64,000 nucleotides of DNA from Pohlia nutans (GCA_022496805.1 CM040106.1:6634001-6698000), one strand, 5' to 3'; positions 13,082 to 25,604 are shown, counted from the stretch's first letter. Notes: generated by a model from the letters alone, not told the origin. Translations and numbers: made by a program.

Positions 13082-13150
13082 CGTTTTGCGGACCTCCCAC
13101 GTTGTAAGGACCCCCAAAACGTGATGACATTTCACTGGACATGGTTTTAC

Positions 13151-13240
13151 GACATGCAATTATGTTGCTGTGAACATTCCAAGATACACTTTGGGTAAAC
13201 TAAAAAATGAATTGTACCTTGAGCTAAATAGTTTCTTTAC
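13151..13240 (+). repeat. Direct repeat, copy 2 (partner 11935-12020)
   Basis: See the entry at 11935. This copy differs mainly by GTTGCTGTGAAC in place of GTTTTTGTGAAC and by small changes near its end. Confidence 0.7.
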
Positions 13241-13665
13241 TTGTACTTTCTGGGTATTGAAAAATAACGTGGTTTGGAGTATGATGGAATTGAATTACGA
13301 ACAATCGATATTATTTAAACTTAAATCAACATTGGACAACTAACATGTACAAATTTCATCAGTGTGAATTCTTTAGACACCTATTTAACATGCATGCATT
13401 ACACATGTAGCCTGCATACAATGTATGTAATTGTTGATTTATTTTTTGAAGAGTTATTTTGAAATGTGAAATGTATTATATATGGTTATATGAACTTACA
13501 CCAGCTTTAGCTTTTCTACACTGGCATGGTACCAAAGTCTTCAGCTTCTTGATTTGGAACCCATCGACTTGCCTTCCGGATGCACCTTGCCCTCCACTCT
13601 GCACTAAGGGCAGCTGAGGACGAATTAATGGAGGCCTCTCGCCTTGCTTGAATTTTAGCTTCAGC

Positions 13666-16600
13666 TCATAGGACTAGGTTAAGGTGAGGAGGATTAGATC
13701 CTTCCGTCTCTTTGTTGCGTAACCTATGGCCAACAATTCGAAACCAATGTTGAAAGGTTTGAAATAGAGGGCTTTTCTTAATTTTTCCTCCTGAATGTTG
13801 TGTATGCCTTGAACAGGTTGTCTTTGCTGCATGTTGACTGTTTTCCATTCCTTGGCACAACCAAACTGCCAAAGAAACGTATTTCTGAATAATAAACTTA
13901 GCGTGTCTAACGACAACAAGCTGCATCTAGAGAAATAAAGTTAGAGACATTGTTTAAAAACTTAGTTAAAAGAATGAAGAAATTGTGTTATCCGTAAAGT
14001 CACTTTGGATTTGAAGAATCAACAAAGTATATTGTTTTATTAAACTCTTATTTATTCACTCCAAATACCTAAAAGGTGTGAAAGATCTTGGTGGTCTATT
14101 ATTATTAAGTGTGTAAGAGCTTGGTGGTCTTCAAAAGTTTTCAAAAGTTTTTTAGCACCAAGAAAGGAGCAAGAAAACTTTTGAAAAATTTTGAAGACCA
14201 CCAAGCTCTTACACACCTCTTACACACCTAATAATGATAAACGACAAAGATCTTCCACACCTCTTAACTATTTGGAATGAAAAAATAAGAGTATACAAAG
14301 CAAAATTCTTTGTTATTCTTCAAATCCAAGGTGACTTTACGGATAACTCGAATATCAAAACACAATTGTGTAGAGGATTTCAAATTGACATACCATGTAG
14401 TGAGTAACATGGGTTTCTCCAAAACACTTGATGTACCGACATCCAAATGCAGATACTTTCTCGTTGAAGTCATCAGGAGACTGATCTTCTTTAAGCCTCA
14501 AACTGCTGAAATAAGGTCGAAAGTTGTCCAAAAGTGACCACAATTCTAAACGATCTCTCTTAGCCTGCCCTTTACGCAGGAAGTTTCTTTCCAAATTCAC
14601 AACATCCACGTAGAGCTTGCAAAGAATCGGAGACGTGTCATTGGGAGTGCTCATGAATAATTTCAAAGCATGTGCTCCACTAAAAGAAGGCTTATTTGGG
14701 ACGCTATTTGATTTTCCAGACAAATCTTCATCCTTAAAAATTACTACGTTTCCTTCATGAGCTCTAGTCAAAGATATAGCCTTCTGCTCGTCATCTATAG
14801 TGAGCTTTTGAAGTGTAGAGTCTCTTATTGTCCAAACATGCATAAAATGCATGTGAACAATCTTTTCAATCATTCTATTCATAGCGTGAAGTACACAGAT
14901 GTGGACACAATCCAATGGGATATCAAAAAAGGGTTTCTAGCATCCACAAGTGGCCTCCCTAGACAATGGTTCCGTAACAATTTTGTTAGAAAACAAACCG
15001 TCATTCCAAACATATTTTCGGTTATTCATAGTTGCCTTGGCTTAAGCTGTAGTCATAACAACAGGCTTCATTTGAGTCTGGTTACAGTAGATACAACACT
15101 GGGGGCTATGGGGACCTTGTGATAAGCCATAAATTGCCTTGATCGTCTTTATGTCAGCTGCAATGTGCCATTTGACGGCAAATGAACCTACTCCGTTAAC
15201 TTCAAGGAGTTGGCCAACTTCTTGGGCCTTAACAACGGCAAGAATCTTTGTCAAATTGAAGACCCAACTCAATATTGCATGCGTCTCACGAGGTATCTAA
15301 AAGGCAGCTATTGGCGATTTTTTTCTCTCAGCTTGAACGGAGAAGTACTGATTAGATTCAGGGTCTATACAACTATCAAGAGCTCTATTTATTAGAGTTA
15401 TAGAGACTCTTTCCATTTTCACGCCGTGTACTATCTCGGCTTTGTCTAGCTTAAGAACAAAGATCAACGGCTTGCCTTGTAACCCTACAAACAAGTTTGT
15501 AATTGAGTATACACAATAGTATCCAAAACCGCATGATTATAGAATTTGCATGCGTCCTTAAATTAATCTTTCAATTAATTTGAGTGATATCAACGAGGAG
15601 AGTTAAGAAGATAAGTACCATAGAGTGTTAGGCCATAGAGGAGCACCATTGTGCGCTGTACTTGTTCAACATCCCAGAATAGCAAATTCACTTCATTCAA
15701 CGTAACCTTCACTGGTTCTTTTTTAATGGACTTAGCGCTCGGTCAAACCATCAAAGTTTCGTTGATAGAGTAATATTCTCCAACATACTCTGACAACTTC
15801 ATGTTAAGCATCTTTTGTGCTCAGGAAACCTGCCAAGGATTGAGGAGGCATCCAATTCTGATCCCAAGCCCAGCAAGTTTAGCACCATTTTTGAATTGTT
15901 TGTAAATAGCGTTGTAGCCACTATGTGAGATCATATTACGATCACATGTCTCTAGGATATCAACCGGTTGTATTAATTCTTCGATCTTATCTAGGTACTT
16001 GTTTGCTATTTTAACACCGACTCCTACCAACTTTGGCTCTTCACAGATTGCATTGACCTCCGTTTTGTGACAACATGGAAGCGAGAACCTTTTGAGTCTG
16101 GGCTTGTATGTCTTTGGTGCTATACAAACGTCTCTTTGAACCAGAGGTATTATTGAATGTTTGGATTCTATTCACTGTGGCTTGAACGATAATACTTCTG
16201 GCTAGTCTCATCATTTGTTAAGCATGTCCTCCTTTTGAAGCTAATTTCAATAAATCTTTTCTATCTCTCACAACTCTGCGATATCCGTATGGAGTCTTTA
16301 CCAAATTCTGAAGTCCCTTTTCCCTGCGTCTCAGCGTTGCTTTCATGCGTTTTAATTCAGCACCTATCACTTGCAACGATTTCTCACGAAACTCCTTCAA
16401 GGTCTCAATTTCTATCCAAAAGTCCAATTTTAACTTCATGCGCTCTTCACTTTCTTCTTTTCATCTATCATTCAATATGTTCATGAGGCTCTCAAATGAA
16501 GGAATTAATTGTTTGTTTTCCTCTCACAGAGCTCTCACCACATCCTTCAACACGTCATTGGCCACGAGAGTTGCACGATTAGGTTCATCTAATTGCACAC

Positions 16601-17326
16601 GAGATTGCAATTTCGCTAAGTGAACTAGAGAATTCTATCTTTCTCTAAGGAGCTAGAGATCAAATTTTGTTCTTTTCAATCACTTGCAGACAATATTGAA
16701 TTGTAGAATCGGATTGGCACAACCTCTGTACGTAATCAAGCGGACCATTTCTACCGTTTCCTAAAAATTGTAGCATATGGCTCAGTGATCTAAAACTAGG
16801 ACGCTTACTCGATTCAGGATGGGAAGGGTAAATTGACATGTCTGTCCACAAATCGATAATAGTTGCTCCACAAGCACAAAGATCTGGAAATTCCGCTTTT
16901 GAAGTTTTCTCATGGAGCGTATGACTCCGACTAATTAACGGTGCATATTTTCCCTCTATTGTAGCGGAAATCTTTTATTTGTCCATATCTAGTTCAACTA
17001 TCAAAAAAAGAAAGCAAAACAGAAAAAGCTCTGAACGTAGAGCAAATACAACGTAGAGCAACTCAGAAATGGTGCAAACCTGAAATAAAAGAAAGTGAGT
17101 GACAAAATGGTATGGCGGGAAATGAATGCTGAAGTGGCAAAGCGGGAAGGCTGAAGCAAGAAGCAACGAGAAGGAACGCATTGCAATCATTACCGTTTGG
17201 GCAAAGTTTCAAACTTCCTACTCCTGTCGATGGATTCTTTGCATTGCAACGGTTCAGATCAATTTCAAGTTGCTTGCCATTCCAAAAGCCCGCCCAATAC
17301 CCTCGAGTTGTACTCGATTTGATCAA
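13666..17326 (-). pseudogene. Broken large gene of an uncharacterised, probably element-borne family
   Basis: Protein-like blocks follow in order on the minus strand. They are a first exon (about 17326-17200, containing STTRGYWAGFWNGKQLE) ending at a GTAATG donor; a block with EFPDLCACGATIIDLWTDM (about 16940-16660); a basic helical block (16440-16220); a block with MISHSGYNAIYKQFKNGAK (16030-15820); a block with GVKMERVSITLINRAL (15490-15300); a block with KWHIAADIKTIKAIYGLS followed by CCIYCNQ (15270-15040), whose CxxC could bind zinc; the longest frame (14915-14396) with DCVHICVLHAMNR and FGCRYIKCFGETHVTHYM; and, after an intron from 14395, a last exon (13926-13666) with CQGMENSQHAAKTTCSRHTQH and FQTFQHWFR. 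Blocks are separated by several frameshifts and stops. I do not recognise a catalytic domain. The domain order resembles large uncharacterised proteins found in many copies in some plants and animals. Confidence 0.6.
13987..14347. mobile_element. Complete foldback element (MITE-like) inside an intron
   Basis: The 361-bp element starts GTTATCCGTAAAGTCAC and ends GTGACTTTACGGATAAC. Nearly the whole sequence is self-complementary around about 14155 (left GAGCTTGGTGGTCTTC, right GAAGACCACCAAGCTC). It lies between the donor at 14395 and the last exon (from about 13926) of the minus-strand pseudogene, so it inserted into an intron. A truncated copy is at 9916-10138. No coding capacity. Confidence 0.85.
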
Positions 17327-17759
17327 AGCAGAGAGGCCTTCTCTAGGCCCGACTCCTCTCCTAATGTAAATGAACTATACATGCTTATTAGTTTGCAATA
17401 CTGTTACTACTTTTTCCTGGAATGAAAAGTTACTAATTGCATGAATCTAAGTAAAACTCTAAGGACATAGTATAAATTGATGTGATCAAATATTTCAAGT
17501 TAGAGTATTCAAAGACATTTGTTTAAAAGAGCGACATCATTATTGAAATAGAACGCGGTTCCAAACTCATACTTCAATGGATTTATGGAAAACACAGCTA
17601 AAGCAAGCTAGATTCTGTAAGTGTTGTTTACCATTACCAGAATCCAAAATGAAGATGATTAGTAGAGAATGGTCTTGCAAAGTTAATTGAAGTAGCTCTT
17701 TGGTGAGACATATAGAAAAGCATATTTGGTAGGACTTCCGAGAAATGCACATGAATCTC

Positions 17760-18203
17760 TATAAAGATTACAAGGATGCAAAGACCTCGTGAAAGGCTGA
17801 AGAGTTCTACCTCAACATCAAAGACTGGTGGTTATCATCTAGAGCTGCTAGCAATGTTGGACTGCGATCACTAGATGAGTGACCAGGATTCTAGCATATT
17901 AGATACTCCCAATGGGGTGGCAATTTTGGACTGATAATATCTAGACAATTATCTATTTTGTATTGTGATGTAATCCCAAATATCTATATCGGTGTTTTTG
18001 TGCTCATCAATCATCTGGCATATAGCTTTATCGATGTAGTCAGTGGCAAGATGGCGGATATGCCATCATGCAAACAAACTGAAACTGTATACAACAAAAT
18101 GTTGCACATGTTAGGTGGTAGAAGGACATGTCTATACATTGCGCTCAGAAAACTTAAGAAACCAACTGACTATAAAAAAAATTATGAAAGAAAGTCTTCG
18201 TGA
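17760..18203 (+). pseudogene. Degenerate coding stretch, unknown family
   Basis: One frame reads through as protein-like sequence with three internal stops: KAEEFYLNIKDWWLSSRAAS, then NVGLRSLDE*PGF*HIRYSQ, WGGNFGLIISRQLSIL, SFIDVVSGKMADMPS and LGGRRTCLYIALRKLKKPTD. The stops at DE* and GF* sit where Trp would fit (TGG to TGA or TAG). The open part begins at about 17958. I do not recognise the family and see no neighbouring exon with certainty. Confidence 0.4.
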
Positions 18204-19144
18204 ACAAGCTATGACCTTGATGAACATTGGATTTTGATTGTAAGTGAGCATGAGGCAGCGGATTTAGGTAAAAGATTATTATAGATGTTAATATACATTG
18301 TGCAAAAAACAAGTGCACCTATAAATATGATTGATTGTTATGGGGGGATGAGTGAGGTTCTTGAGACCTAGGACCTTTGACCCATACTGAGTAGCATTCA
18401 CAATAAACGTTGCATTTACAGTGGAGATCTTTTGTATAACTAATCCGATTGTGTATACAATGTGCACTCTGATAATTTGAAGAGAGGACTGGCAATCATC
18501 CACTTTCATGCACAGTTTTCTTTTAAATGTGACACGCAGCATTTGAAATAATTCCTTGCACTACAATTTTATTACGTTTTCCATGACATTCTTAATTACA
18601 CATTTTACAATTCATCTTTGGTAGGACCCAATGTGACCTCGACGTCAATGTGTTGGGCACATGTCACAAGTTTCCCTTGCTCACCAATATACTTTGACTT
18701 TTGACGGTAGGAATCAAAATATCCACAACCCCAAGGACGTATGGGTTGCGTGTCACTGGCCCAATTGGCGTTCATATCAAGCACTTGTTACGTTGACCAT
18801 TAGTGACGTAGACCCGCCAACATCCCTAAATTTTATTTGAATCCAGAATTTGTCTCTAGTTAATAGACTTCAAGATGCTTCTGTGGCTTCAAAGGCATAA
18901 AACACAATATTCATTAAAATGAGAGAATAAGGACCTCTCAAAATCATATCTCTCATTTTCAAGGGGGAGGATTGAATCTAAATGGGTTGTCAATTTAGGT
19001 GGATAGTTAGTACATATATCCTATGGAAGTTGGAGTTTCCATTAAAATGAGAGTCATGAAAAGAACGGTCGCTCCCAAACTAATATAGTATCATTTGAAA
19101 TAAAAATAATGTTTATGTTTAAGGAACTAGTTTCTCATCTCGTG
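18204..19144. other. Intergenic, no gene seen
   Basis: No supported frame. Positions 18731-18765 (CCCCAAGGACGTATGG, CGTGTCACTGGCCCAA) resemble 48543-48580 (GCCCAAGGACGTAAAGG, CACGTCACTAAACCAA), which indicates a dispersed repeat of unknown type. Confidence 0.5.
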
Positions 19145-19357
19145 GACACCAAGTCATGAGCTCAATGGTTGGTTGTGAAATGGGTGTTTATCTCGTAAAG
19201 GTGGTCCGGGTTCGATTCCCGTTGAATTCGTTTGAGCGGATATGAGATATGCATGACTTAGTGCTGCTAAGTGAGCCTCGGCAGGCAGGAAATTTGTAAC
19301 AACCAACCAGTCCCGTACCCTAAACTGTGACAAGTGCTTAACGCACTAACAAAAAAA
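19145..19357 (+). mobile_element. tRNA-derived SINE
   Basis: An A-box-like sequence (GAGCTCAATGGTTGG, about 19157) and a consensus B box (GGGTTCGATTCCC, about 19209) lie about 50 bp apart, as in RNA polymerase III internal promoters. CTCGTAA between them resembles a Thr (CGT) anticodon loop. The cloverleaf is not intact: the anticodon stem does not pair and the box spacing is longer than in a tRNA. A unique body of about 130 bp follows and ends near ACAAAAAAACAG. No clear target duplication is visible. Confidence 0.65.
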
Positions 19358-19805
19358 CAGTGGTCTTAACTACTAAACCTTTTATATATACTTGTTTCAA
19401 AATCAAACATTTACAGTTAATCTTTGAAGGAAAACGGATCAAATATACAAAGAAGTAAACGTACAATGTAATAGTAAATATATTAATAAAGTATAAATAT
19501 TGCACTTGCAACCGTAATTTTTTTTCAAAATCAAAACACTAAGTCTTTGAAATGGAAATCTTCAACTTCAAACTAAAACACGCAAATATAAAATGAGAAA
19601 TAGGTCAAAAGAAATCTACAACGTGTAATGAACTAGTCATAGTATAGACTCTATATCGCTTACATCAAAGCGCAAAGTATCACAATAATAGTCAAATACA
19701 CACTATCACATAGAGCTAGCAAGCAAGCCATACTCTCCATCGCCTCCAAACAACAGTGGCTTAAGTAGAATTATACAAAGCCAAACTTTGGTTAATGACT
19801 TCGAT

Positions 19806-22601
19806 CTAAGATGATGGAATTTTGATCATGCACTCGACAGTACCTCGTTTGATCCTAGAGTTCCATGCTGTCATCAAAGGATTTGTTTCTTCCCAAAGTG
19901 GAGGTTCCGTTTCATCAACCTTCCAACGCAAACCTCTAGTGGTGTCTCATCTCGTGTAGTAGTCCTGCACATTTTGATCCCTTGATGTTGGACGGAAGTA
20001 CTGAATGAGGACACAATTTGGTCTTTCTGGGTTACAGTTAGGATCAGACAACGCCCTCGCAATCCAAATTGGTCGAGTGTCACCATCTGCTGGTCGGATT
20101 GCAACGAAGTAGCCTTCGTAGAGGTCTCGACCCACCTTGAATGATGGCAATGGACGACCCCGCATCTGCCCAACGTAAATGTCATCCTCTGCAAACTCTT
20201 CCCGAATGTCACCGTCTTCTTCGTATTGATCCTCCACAATCGCTTCAACCCGAGATGTGGGCCAGAAGCCGTCTTTCAAAACATTGGACGGTTGCGGAGG
20301 CTCTTGAAGCGCTACCTTCACAGCCCGCCAATAAAGAATCAAGTGCTCATAGCGTCTTCTGAATTCCCCGGTGAGGTCCTCATTGCACAAATTCTCCCAG
20401 TATTTGATAAATCCAGATATACCTTTTGAGATGTCTTCCACGTTCCTCATCGGACGCTGCTCAACAGGAATTGGCACTCCGCGGGGCCTCAAACTCCTAC
20501 CTTCGGAATCCTCCTTCCACAATTTCATCCCTCCACCTTCTTTGGGCAACCAGTCTACGTCCGTGCAGAAAATCTTGTACTTCATCACCGGACAACCAGT
20601 AGAGTCAAAGTAGAACTTGAACTGTTGTGCCTTAGTGTGCCCTACGAATGCTTCATCTCCCTCCAGAATACTGCCTTCGATGAATCCTTTGAAATCAGGC
20701 ACTTCTTCGACAAGGTGTGGGATAGTGGGGATAGATTCCACGTCCATGAAGGACTTCATGAGCAAAGGAATCGTAGGAAAGTTTTCCTTCCGCAACAACA
20801 TGATCCACCTTCCAAACAATGCATCGATGTCGTAGTGGGTGTGACCCACCAGCATGAAATTAACATATACTTCACAAAATATTTTTTTCACAACGAGAAG
20901 AGACTAAAAACAAAAAACATATCTATTCTTGTTGTCTGTGGTAGCATTGTCCATTTGCACATGGAGAACGGGCGGCAAAGGAGTCGCTAGAGGAGAGGTT
21001 CCAGCGGTCGAACGCATCAATGGTTCGCATGTCTCTGCTTGCTGAAGCACTACATCAAACAAAGGAGATGACCATGATCCCACAAACAATTCCCGAGATG
21101 CAAACTTAGGAGGCAACTCTAGATCCCGCAACAACTTTGCCATTGAGCCGATAGTGTAATTGGAATTGTGCGAGAATAGATCCAGGCCGTAATGAGCGTA
21201 GCGCACATCGGCGCGGCCATGTGCAAGCATACCAGTAACGGAAATGGGTAACTTAACAGGGTGATCAATGTCTTTGCTTTTGTGGGAGAAAACCTGAGAG
21301 GCCGTTTTTGCATGGTCCATCTTGTCATGCATGATCGTGAGACACTCGTGGGGGAAGATGAAGGATCAGGTGCGGTTGGCGTAATAGAACTCTCGGTGCA
21401 CCCGCGCAAGAGCCAAATGCTTGTCTAATTTCTTAGCCCAGAGCAACCCTTGCTGCGATCCAGCTATTGATCCCCTCCTAAGAGAATAAAAATTGTCGCA
21501 TATTGCGCACCGAGTGAAATTGACACCTAGTTTCTTAGCGTCGAACTCACTGAAGGTGGATGTCCTAATCTTGCTCAAGTTCAAAGGCAAGACTTCCTTC
21601 AAACCAAACACTGCATTCGCAGCGTTGAGTTCGGGAATGGTGTCTTTCCATTGAAAGGTTGCCGGCAGTATCATGGAAACGACCTTGTCCCCGGATTTGA
21701 GCTTCCTCGTACGATGGGACATGAGGTCCGCAGATTTCTCTAGAATACATCGCAGTGTCGCGGTGGCTTGAACGGTGTGATTACGAGGCTTCTTAATTCC
21801 CGAATTTCCATGAAGATGCGCTTGCCGCCCCTGCACTGCGTATGCTTGGTAACGGTAGAATGTTGCTTCGGGGACACCTGCAATATGCATCCATGCTCGC
21901 ACGCAAACATCAATACCTTCGATAGCCACCAACCTCCGATTTTGAGAATCACGACGAATCTGCCTATGGATGTCCATCTTCATGTGGATCACAAACAGGA
22001 AGGAGGTTCCCTGATACATACGTTCGTGGAAGGCACGAATCTTATCCCTCATGAAGGGTTGAACGCAATTCTTCTTGCAACAAACTGTGCTAGAGAGGAA
22101 GTTGATGAACTCTTGAGTAAGGAGTTGCTGCGATTTGAGGAAAGTCTCCCGGGGTGGATTCCTCACTGTACTAGTATATCTTGACGACCTAGCGGAAGAG
22201 GGCTGCGTGAGACTAGCTTGGCGACGGTTGTAGTTGTCGCAAATTACATGATCATGGAGGCTAGCTCTATTGATATGGACAAGCCGAATCGGCCAAGCCG
22301 GCAACGAGTACCTCCACTCGCTGGGGATGTCTACCTCAAAGTGACTTTGGACTATGTGAACAGCAACGTGAGTGTCTCCAAGTGGTCCGTTCGCACCAAG
22401 AACAAGGTCTGAGCTGACGCTATGACAAGTTCCGCCCCCAACATGCAAGCCGTCGTCATTGAACAAAGCTACATACTGAGTATTCTACTGACGTCGCGGA
22501 ATGCCTTCACAATCCAGAACCTCGACGTCTAGTGTCTGTTAGGCCTCAGCTTCATCGTTGGAGGAGTCGATTCCAGCAATCAGCATGCGAGCAGGGTCCA
22601 T
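19806..22601 (-). pseudogene. DUF7869-type (VGHTHxDID) protein, 931 codons with five nonsense codons
   Basis: From ATG 22601 to TAG 19806 a single frame of 931 codons runs without any frameshift or intron. It is broken only by TAA 22539, TAG 22485, TGA 21366, TAG 20904 and TGA 19947. Landmarks in order are an acidic N terminus; Cys-rich TVCCKKNC (about 22090) and RCAICDNF (about 21500); HECLTIMHDKMDHAKTAS (about 21330); a GHxxxRYAHYGLD-like segment (here GRADVRYAHYGLD); MDNATTDNKNRY (about 20920); LVGHTHYDIDALFGRW (about 20850); and a conserved tail to 19806 including LRWKVDE and NPLMTAWNSR. The last Asp-rich motifs are the hallmark of DUF7869 proteins, which are multicopy and suspected to be transposon-encoded. 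An RNase H-like transposase role is inference. The family B palindrome array lies directly upstream. Confidence 0.8.
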
Positions 22602-22819
22602 GGCAGCGACAGAGGACCTGAAGATACCTAAAATATTGAGTTCCCTGAAATTAGAATATAATGTTTGGATATGGATCCCCTATGCTTGATTAGCTCGAGG
22701 CGAGCTAAATAACAAAAGAGATTCGGAAGATGTACATACGGAACTAGAGAGATTCGGAAGAAGTAGGGTCGATACTCGTGGAGGCCGTGCGTAATGGTGT
22801 GGCCAATCTTCAGATTTTG

Positions 22820-23698
22820 TTTAGGTCGACTCGACCTAAATTGTCTCGACTATGTCTCAGCTTAGGTTGACCCAAACTAAATTTGTATCGATCCACATTT
22901 ATCGAGACATAGATTCAATCATCATATCAATTTAGATCGGACCGAGCTAACTTGACTTGAAGAATTGACTCCACAATCCGGTTACTTCATGTACGTACAA
23001 GGAAAGGTCCCTTAGTTGAGGTCGACACGAGCTGAGTTGAAATATAGAGCTAAGAGATATGACTCACTGGCAGTTACCAAAAGAAGTTCACTAGCCGGGT
23101 AGTTTAGGTCGAGTCGACCTAAAATGTCGATACAATAGACTGATACAAGAGGTAATGGCTCGTATGAGATCTAAGTGTCCTTGTGATTTAGGTCACCTCG
23201 AGCTAAACTGAGGAGAAAAAATGGCACGGAATACAATATAGAATGTTTACAGGAATGATGTGCTTTGTATACTTTAGGTCGGTTCAACCTGAATTTGGAT
23301 TAGAACAGTTAATGTTTATACAATTCAGGTCGGGTCGAGCTGAATAAATCACTAGAAGCCAGGTGTTCAAGTTCTGAGTACTCGTACAATTTAGGTCGAG
23401 TCGACCCAACCTGGAAGATGTAAACCGCTCCAGTACAAGGCTAAACGTAGGTAAGGTTGGTGCAAATTATGTCGAGTCAACCTAAACTGGACGATGACTC
23501 TCTCTCCACTACAAGGCGAAATACAGGTAACGTTGGTGCAAATCAGGTCGAGTCGACCTATACAGGAAGATGTATACCGCTCCAGTACAAGGCTAAATGT
23601 AGGCAAAAGTGGTGCAAATTAGGTCGATTCGACCTTAACTGGAGGATGACTCTCGTTCCAGTACAAGGCGAGATATTCAGGTCGAGTCGATCTAATAT
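22820..23698. repeat. Family B palindromes with a 76-bp tandem array
   Basis: Perfect 21-bp palindromes (TTAGGTCGA, centre C or G, TCGACCTAA, extended by T/A at each end) are at 22820-22840 and 23103-23123. Diverged copies occur at about 22938, 23019, 23192, 23274, 23322 and onward. From 23393 the palindrome is embedded in a tandem unit (palindrome, GGAAGATG, CTCCAGTACAAGGC, GTTGGTGCAAAT) starting at 23393, 23469, 23545, 23621 and 23679, with spacings of 76, 76, 76 and 58. The array lies in the 5' flank of the minus-strand DUF7869-type gene, so it may overlap its promoter. Confidence 0.85.
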
Positions 23699-24362
23699 GT
23701 CCCGGAATTTACGGCGACAATATCGGGAAGCAATGGCATGGGCATTCTGCATTTCAAATTGTAGCAACACCAACTGAGCTGTGGATTACACATGAAAGCT
23801 ACGCCAAATACAATTGTGTGAAAGAAGGTGCCGTCCTAATGCTTACAATAACATAACAGTATGAGATGCAACTGAAAACGAATCCTACCTAAATGGTGCG
23901 CGCTAACCCTAGATCTTGAAGTTGTGGATAGGTAGTGATCTCTTACCGGAAAATGTCGCGAACACAGCGCCTCTTGACACGATTCTACAGCCTCAGCCCG
24001 CGACTACACGCACTGTCCTCAAAGCAAAAGAAATTCCTCCCTTCGACTATGCGAGAATACAAGAACCGGTGTGGTGGAGTACGCGTACGGAGGAGCATGA
24101 GCACGAAAGAAACACGAAAAGGAATATTTCAGTCGCACTTCAAGATTTATAGACAATAAGGTGGGAATGATATGGCGGGAAGAGCAAGGGAGAATTTTGA
24201 ACCGTCACTTCTCATCCACTAAAAAATCATATCGTCCACGAAGTTTGGTGGACTTTACAACTGTGAAGGACAATAAAAGCTTACTGAAAATATACGCGAC
24301 AATAATAGATTTCTATACAGTATTTGAATACTTCATTCAAATATAGATTCCGTCCCTATGTT

Positions 24363-25381
24363 CAGTGGTGATTTTTCACAAGGTTCCTAACATGTCCAGG
24401 GATATGTTCAGAAAAAAAAAACATTTCTAGTGGACGGGTTCTAAAAAAATGAACCGGTTTTTGGGCGGGTTAAATTCACTTTGGACGGGTTCTAAAATAT
24501 ATATATTTTTTATGTAAAATTTCCCAAAAAAATTAATGGTGCAAATATCAATTACATTATGTCATATATGACATGTGAATGTAAGCATAATGGAGTCAAA
24601 CCACTAATACCTAATCAAAATACCAATCCTCAAGAGCTCGATTCACCTGGAAACAATGATTTATCAACTACAATATTTAGAACCTTTGTAACACAATGTC
24701 AAAGATTATAATTGAAGGTACACTTAGAAATTGAATAATTAATATTTAATGTAAGCATGTTCAAAATATTATGAAAAAAAAAGAACTTACCCTTCAAACA
24801 AGTGGATGAATTCTCCTATCCTTCATGTTTCTCCAAACAAGCATCACTGCATTCCAATTGATATTTTCAACTAGAATATTTGCACATGAAATGCGCATCA
24901 AAGCATCTAAAGTCTCCAACTTCAAGCTAGTACGTAGATGACTTTTGATGAGGTTTTGTTTAGAAAAACCCCTCTCACATATTGCAGTGCTCACAGGAAT
25001 CACCATAACTCTCCTCCACAAGTTACTCAAACCACGCCAATTGATAGACCACTCTGGAGTGGTACCTGCAAACTCCCAAGCTTCAAATAAAGACTTGTTT
25101 GGAATCATTTCCCTCACGGTTTCCACCATCTCCAAGCACTCACCTCGACACCGATCTTGTTCTTCTTTTTTAATTTTTTTTAATTTTTTTTTTCTAAACA
25201 TTACGGGACAGGTATTTTCAATTTGCAACCGGTTTTGGGACGGGTTGTTTTTTTTTCAACCTTTCCATGGACGGGTTGATTTTAAAATCACCGGTTTTGG
25301 GACGGGTTGCAATTTGTTTTGCCTTTCAATTCAAGGTTTTTGGACGTGGACGGGCTAGAACTTTGTGAAAAATCAGCCCTG
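24363..25381 (-). mobile_element. Non-autonomous hAT element with transposase remnant
   Basis: The left end CAGTGGTGATTTTTCACAA is matched by the inverse of the right end CAGGGCTGATTTTTCACAA. hAT elements typically start CAG and make 8-bp target duplications. The flanks are CCTATGTT and CCCATATT, which match at 6 of 8 positions. Subterminal GACGGGTT repeats occur several times near each end (24420-24500 and 25225-25360), as expected for transposase binding sites. Only the C-terminal part of the transposase gene remains, so this is an internal deletion derivative of 1019 bp. Confidence 0.88.
24794..25228 (-). pseudogene. hAT transposase, C-terminal dimerisation domain fragment
   Basis: This 144-codon open frame contains the hAT C-terminal region: WRGLSNLWRRV, VIPVSTAICERGFSKQN, IKSHLRTSL and LETLDALMRIS. 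These residues form the conserved dimerisation and C-terminal catalytic part of hAT transposases (the version seen in ZNF862-like and plant proteins). The BED zinc finger and the first catalytic aspartates are absent, so it cannot be an active transposase alone. It lies inside the element bounded by terminal repeats at 24363 and 25381. The lysine-rich start at 25228 comes from an A/T-rich junction and is probably not a natural N terminus. Confidence 0.85.
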
Positions 25382-25604
25382 CCCATATTACAAGAAAATT
25401 GGAAACGGAAAATTCTACAGTGAGACATTCCTCTATACTAAATTGTAGATCGTACTAATAATATCATTCAAACTGCACTTTGTTGGATTTGTAGAAAGTA
25501 GAAACGTAGTTGACAATAAAATAACCACCTTGGGGAGGTAACTTCGTGTAAATTCCATGAGCAGTTTTAGGGTATTTAATCGAGGGCTATGAAGTAATTT
25601 TACA

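Noticed and set aside
19145..19225. Functional tRNA-Thr gene
   Set aside because: The anticodon stem does not pair, the A-B box spacing is too long, and no acceptor stem can be formed.
20141..20990. Plus-strand ORFs inside the DUF7869-type gene
   Set aside because: They are antisense shadows of a conserved minus-strand frame that carries the family motifs.
23457..23777. 106-codon plus-strand ORF as a gene
   Set aside because: It is an open frame through the 76-bp array, with no independent protein-like sequence.
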